Below are positions 35,171 through 37,220 of a stretch of DNA of 37,220 nt, piece by piece. A program made the translations under genes and the position numbers. Where the stretch lies: NCBI GenBank assembly GCA_050261415.1, contig JBLNDG010000241.1, positions 1 through 37,220 of the forward strand, in the 5' to 3' direction. Origin of the DNA: JBLNDG01 sp050261415 (GTDB lineage: Bacteria > Bacillota > Clostridia > Lutisporales > Lutisporaceae). Each line of letters opens with the position of its first letter. Within the stretch, counting starts at the first letter, position 1. Under the pieces are notes generated by a model. That model worked only from the letters and a program-made list of their open reading frames with translations. It ran no database searches and was not told the origin of the DNA.

Positions 35171-35267
35171 GACGTTAAAGTGTTTGAAAGAAGTTCCTAA
35201 GAAATTTTTAGCTTGGCGAACTTCTTTGAATTTGGAGGTGTGCTTCAATGTTGCTCTTTTTAACGTC
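35171..35267 (+). promoter_or_regulatory. Nested inverted repeats around the sigK start
   Basis: The outer pair GACGTTAAA (35171-35179) matches TTTAACGTC (35259-35267, inside the coding region). The inner pair AAAGAAGTTC (35187-35196) matches GAACTTCTTT (35218-35227). The Shine-Dalgarno GGAGGTG (35234-35240) and the ATG (35248) lie in the 31-base internal loop. A translational control structure is possible. Confidence 0.5.
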
Positions 35268-35955
35268 GCTGCTTGTATCCACAATAAAGGATATATGCCT
35301 TTTATTTGGATATATTCAGAATGTCAACTCCTTTCCTCAGCCGCTGACAGCAGAGGAAGAGCAGCACTACCTTGAGGAATACAGAAAAGGAAGCGAAGAC
35401 GCCAAAAATATACTGGTGGAAAGAAACTTAAGACTGGTAGCGCACATAGTAAAAAAGTATGTTAATACCGGCAGAGAAATTGATGATTTAATATCAATAG
35501 GTACCATAGGTCTCATAAAAGCCATCATTACTTTTGACGAAGACAAAGGTACAAGGCTGGCAACCTATGCAGCAAGGTGCATAGAGAATGAAATACTGAT
35601 GACGATAAGAGCCTCAAAAAAAATGAAAACTGAAGTATCCCTACATGACCCCATAGGAGTTGACAAGGAAGGTAATGAAATTTCGCTTATTGATATTCTG
35701 GGCAGCGACAGTGATATCATACTGGACGAAGTGGAGCTTAAGATTCAGATTAAAAAGCTTTATCAGAGGATGGAAACTTCATTGAAAAAGAGAGAGCGGC
35801 TTGTACTCGAACTGAGGTATGGACTATTAAGCGGGATAAGCAAGACCCAGAGGGAAATTGCAGATATGCTGGGAATCTCAAGATCCTATGTTTCAAGAAT
35901 TGAAAATAGGGCTATAAGAAAGCTATACAAGGAACTTTACAATGAGAACAGCTAA
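35248..35955 (+). CDS. sigK: RNA polymerase sporulation sigma factor, pro-sigma-K
   Basis: A 235-residue late mother-cell sigma factor. The hydrophobic N-terminal pro-sequence (about 1-21, LLFLTSLLVSTIKDICLLF) keeps it on the membrane until SpoIVFB-type cleavage, expected near Gly21-Tyr22 by alignment to B. subtilis. FPQPL then follows. Region 2 has NLRLVAHIVKKYVNTGREIDDLISIGTIGLIKAI and ATYAARCIENEILM. VSLHDPIGVDKEGNEISLIDILG is sigma-K specific, and region 4 has TQREIADMLGISRSYVSRIE. The gene is continuous, with no skin-type insertion. GGAGGTG lies 7 bases before the ATG. It would direct spore coat and late sporulation genes. I could not identify its promoter with confidence. Confidence 0.95.
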   Translation: MLLFLTSLLVSTIKDICLLFGYIQNVNSFPQPLTAEEEQHYLEEYRKGSEDAKNILVERNLRLVAHIVKKYVNTGREIDDLISIGTIGLIKAIITFDEDKGTRLATYAARCIENEILMTIRASKKMKTEVSLHDPIGVDKEGNEISLIDILGSDSDIILDEVELKIQIKKLYQRMETSLKKRERLVLELRYGLLSGISKTQREIADMLGISRSYVSRIENRAIRKLYKELYNENS

Positions 35956-36002
35956 TATTAGAATAAACTTATAGAAATAATGCAATAATTGGTGGGGTAC
36001 TT

Positions 36003-36524
36003 ATGAAAAAAAGACTGAAGCCGGACTTATACATTAAGACGGTCCATGAACTGGATACCGGAATATTGAGGGAAAAAGGAATAACAGGAATAATCATAGA
36101 TATAGACAATACTCTTGTTTCTTGGGATACCAAAGAGCCCGACGAGAAAGTCATAAGCCTGGTATGCAAGCTGGCGGGTGAGGGCTTCAAAATATGCATA
36201 TTATCAAACAATACAAGAAGAAGAGTAGAGGAGTTCAATAAATGCCTCAAGCTTCCGGCTATACACAAGGCTGTAAAACCCAGCAAAGGTGCATTCAGAA
36301 GGGCAATGCGGCTTCTGGATACTGATAATGACAGCACTGCTGTTATTGGAGACCAGCTTTTCACCGACGTATATGGGGGTAACAGGTTAGGCCTTTTCAC
36401 AATACTTGTACCGCCAATAAGCGACAAGGAATTTATCTGGACCAGGTTTGTCAGAATAGTTGAAAAGTCAGTCCTGAGAAGGCAAATCCCAGGATATGAC
36501 AAAACCGGATTCATGTCGAAATAA
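36003..36524 (+). CDS. YqeG family HAD-IIIA phosphatase
   Basis: A 173-residue HAD-superfamily protein. The nucleophile motif is DIDNT (residues 33-37), motif II ILSNN, the conserved Lys lies in KAVKPSKGAFRRA, and motif III/IV is VIGDQLFTDVYGGNRLG. The YqeG/GEP4 family includes phosphatidylglycerophosphate phosphatases, so a role in phosphatidylglycerol synthesis is possible but unproven here. In many Firmicutes it precedes yqeH and aroE; here it stands alone between sigK and a pilin gene. GGTGGGGT lies 4 bases before the ATG. Confidence 0.9.
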   Translation: MKKRLKPDLYIKTVHELDTGILREKGITGIIIDIDNTLVSWDTKEPDEKVISLVCKLAGEGFKICILSNNTRRRVEEFNKCLKLPAIHKAVKPSKGAFRRAMRLLDTDNDSTAVIGDQLFTDVYGGNRLGLFTILVPPISDKEFIWTRFVRIVEKSVLRRQIPGYDKTGFMSK

Positions 36525-36551
36525 GATAATTTCTATCATATAAAAGTTTCT

Positions 36552-36582
36552 AAAATCCTGCATTTTATTGCAGGATTTTTTT
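36552..36582 (+). terminator. Intrinsic terminator after the YqeG gene
   Basis: A perfect 11-bp stem (36552-36562 with 36569-36579) is followed by a run of T. Confidence 0.92.
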
Positions 36583-36634
36583 ATTTCATTGTAGAAATAT
36601 ATCCTTCACGAAAATTATTAATAGGGGGATAAAG

Positions 36635-37114
36635 ATGTTGAGAAGGATTAATAACAAAAAAGGGTTTACCATTATAGAGATAATGGTAGTTATCGCTCTT
36701 ATAGGCATTCTGGCAGCCGTATTGGTGCCTAAATTCGGAGCTGTGAAGGATAGGGCAAAGGATACAGGAGTGCTGACAAATGCAAAAATGGCTGAGGCCT
36801 ATGTAGCCTCAATAATTAATGATTGGACTGCCGATAATGCTGTAGGCGCTACTGCAGGAACCGGCGATATGATTGAAGCTATTAATACATATTTTGGTGA
36901 GAAAGATAATCAACTGACAAACCCATATACAGGGGCAACAGCCGGCGCCATAGTTGTCGAATCCGGCTCAGCTTATAAGACCGGCGGTGATCCTGGTGTA
37001 ATATACGTGGAAATTAATGCAGATAAGGCCAATGATACTTTATCAGTGCTTATAAACGGTTTTAATGGTAAGAGTGATGAAATTAAAAGCACTGAAAGAA
37101 CAGTAACAAGATAA
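36635..37114 (+). CDS. Type IV pilin-like (prepilin/pseudopilin) protein
   Basis: A 159-residue class III-signal protein. MLRRINNKKG precedes the prepilin peptidase site G10/F11, with FTIIE giving Glu at +5. The hydrophobic N-terminal helix continues to about residue 33 (EIMVVIALIGILAAVLVP). The globular part is rich in Ala, Gly, Thr and Asp and has no cysteine. It resembles GspG/PilA-type subunits exported and assembled at the membrane. No pilus ATPase, platform protein or prepilin peptidase gene is visible here; more pilus genes could lie beyond the right edge, though a terminator follows at once. GGGGGAT precedes the ATG. Confidence 0.88.
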   Translation: MLRRINNKKGFTIIEIMVVIALIGILAAVLVPKFGAVKDRAKDTGVLTNAKMAEAYVASIINDWTADNAVGATAGTGDMIEAINTYFGEKDNQLTNPYTGATAGAIVVESGSAYKTGGDPGVIYVEINADKANDTLSVLINGFNGKSDEIKSTERTVTR

Positions 37115-37130
37115 GTTAATACACAAAAAA

Positions 37131-37181
37131 GGAGCTGTCGCACTAGCGATTGAAAAATCGCTGGTGCACAGCTCCCTTTTT
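37131..37181 (+). terminator. Bidirectional terminator after the pilin gene
   Basis: A 20-bp stem with one bulged C and one G-U pair (37131-37151 with 37156-37175) is followed by TTTTT on the + strand. Six A directly before it (37125-37130) give a T run on the - strand. It could end both the pilin gene and a convergent gene outside the window. The last 40 bases hold nothing recognisable. Confidence 0.88.
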
Positions 37182-37220
37182 ACATGTTTTACGAAAATTA
37201 TCAAGGTATTTGTAAATCAA

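Noticed and set aside
35184..35375. 63-codon + strand open frame upstream of and into sigK
   Set aside because: Overlaps the sigK leader and pro-sequence in another frame and has no supporting ribosome site.
35248..35955. A skin-type element interrupting sigK
   Set aside because: The sigK frame is continuous from pro-sequence to region 4; no recombinase or split is present.
37131..37181. Inverted-repeat end of an insertion sequence
   Set aside because: The stem resembles repeat ends seen in clostridial elements, but it carries terminator T runs on both sides and no transposase is present, so a bidirectional terminator is the simpler reading.

Overview
This window looks like chromosomal DNA of a low-to-mid G+C, endospore-forming member of the Clostridia. 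The evidence is an intact pro-sigma-K gene, a T-box-controlled alaS, IreB, YrzB and YqeG family genes, strong AGGAGG-type Shine-Dalgarno sites, many TTG/GTG starts and consensus sigma-A promoters. A Ruminiclostridium/Acetivibrio-type lineage is a plausible guess, but the sequence alone does not prove it. There are 24 protein genes, nearly all on the + strand. I found no rRNA, tRNA, CRISPR array or transposase.

The backbone is a scattered version of the locus known in Bacillus subtilis as alaS-yrzL(ireB)-yrrK(ruvX)-yrzB ... yrrL(mltG)-yrrM(trmR)-yrrN/O(trhP)-udk-greA-yrrR(pbpI). The same genes occur here in the same order, with blocks inserted between them. Block 1 (3.3-14.4 kb) is a sugar-1-phosphate nucleotidyltransferase with a catalytically degenerate phosphomannomutase-like tail, followed closely by a 2.88-kaa cyclic beta-1,2-glucan synthase. 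Block 2 (14.8-18 kb) is a polytopic membrane protein with an alkaline-phosphatase-like ectodomain and a ferredoxin-containing aldo/keto reductase. Block 3 (18.9-20.2 kb) holds two tandem paralogous small charged proteins and a soluble CnaB-like protein of unknown function. Block 4 (20.2-29.5 kb) holds a class I aminotransferase on the - strand, a Fur-box-controlled feoA-feoB-zinc-ribbon set followed by fur, then RNase J, a lipid kinase and typA.

From 29.6 to 33.2 kb runs a tightly packed operon: mltG, a TrmR-type tRNA methyltransferase, a U32-family TrhP-type tRNA hydroxylase, and uridine kinase. The last three overlap by a few bases. The TrhP-type and TrmR-type products probably act in sequence on wobble uridine 34 of tRNA. 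A class B PBP in the pbpI position follows; its Shine-Dalgarno site sits inside the terminator stem behind udk. Next come sigK, with nested inverted repeats around its start codon, a YqeG HAD phosphatase and a lone type IV pilin-like gene ending at a bidirectional terminator.

The items most worth a second look are the tandem small-protein/CnaB cassette, the glucan synthase plus degenerate nucleotidyltransferase-mutase pair, the Fur operator fused to a consensus promoter with a zinc-ribbon gene overlapping feoB, the terminator-embedded ribosome-binding site of the PBP gene, and the sigK leader.
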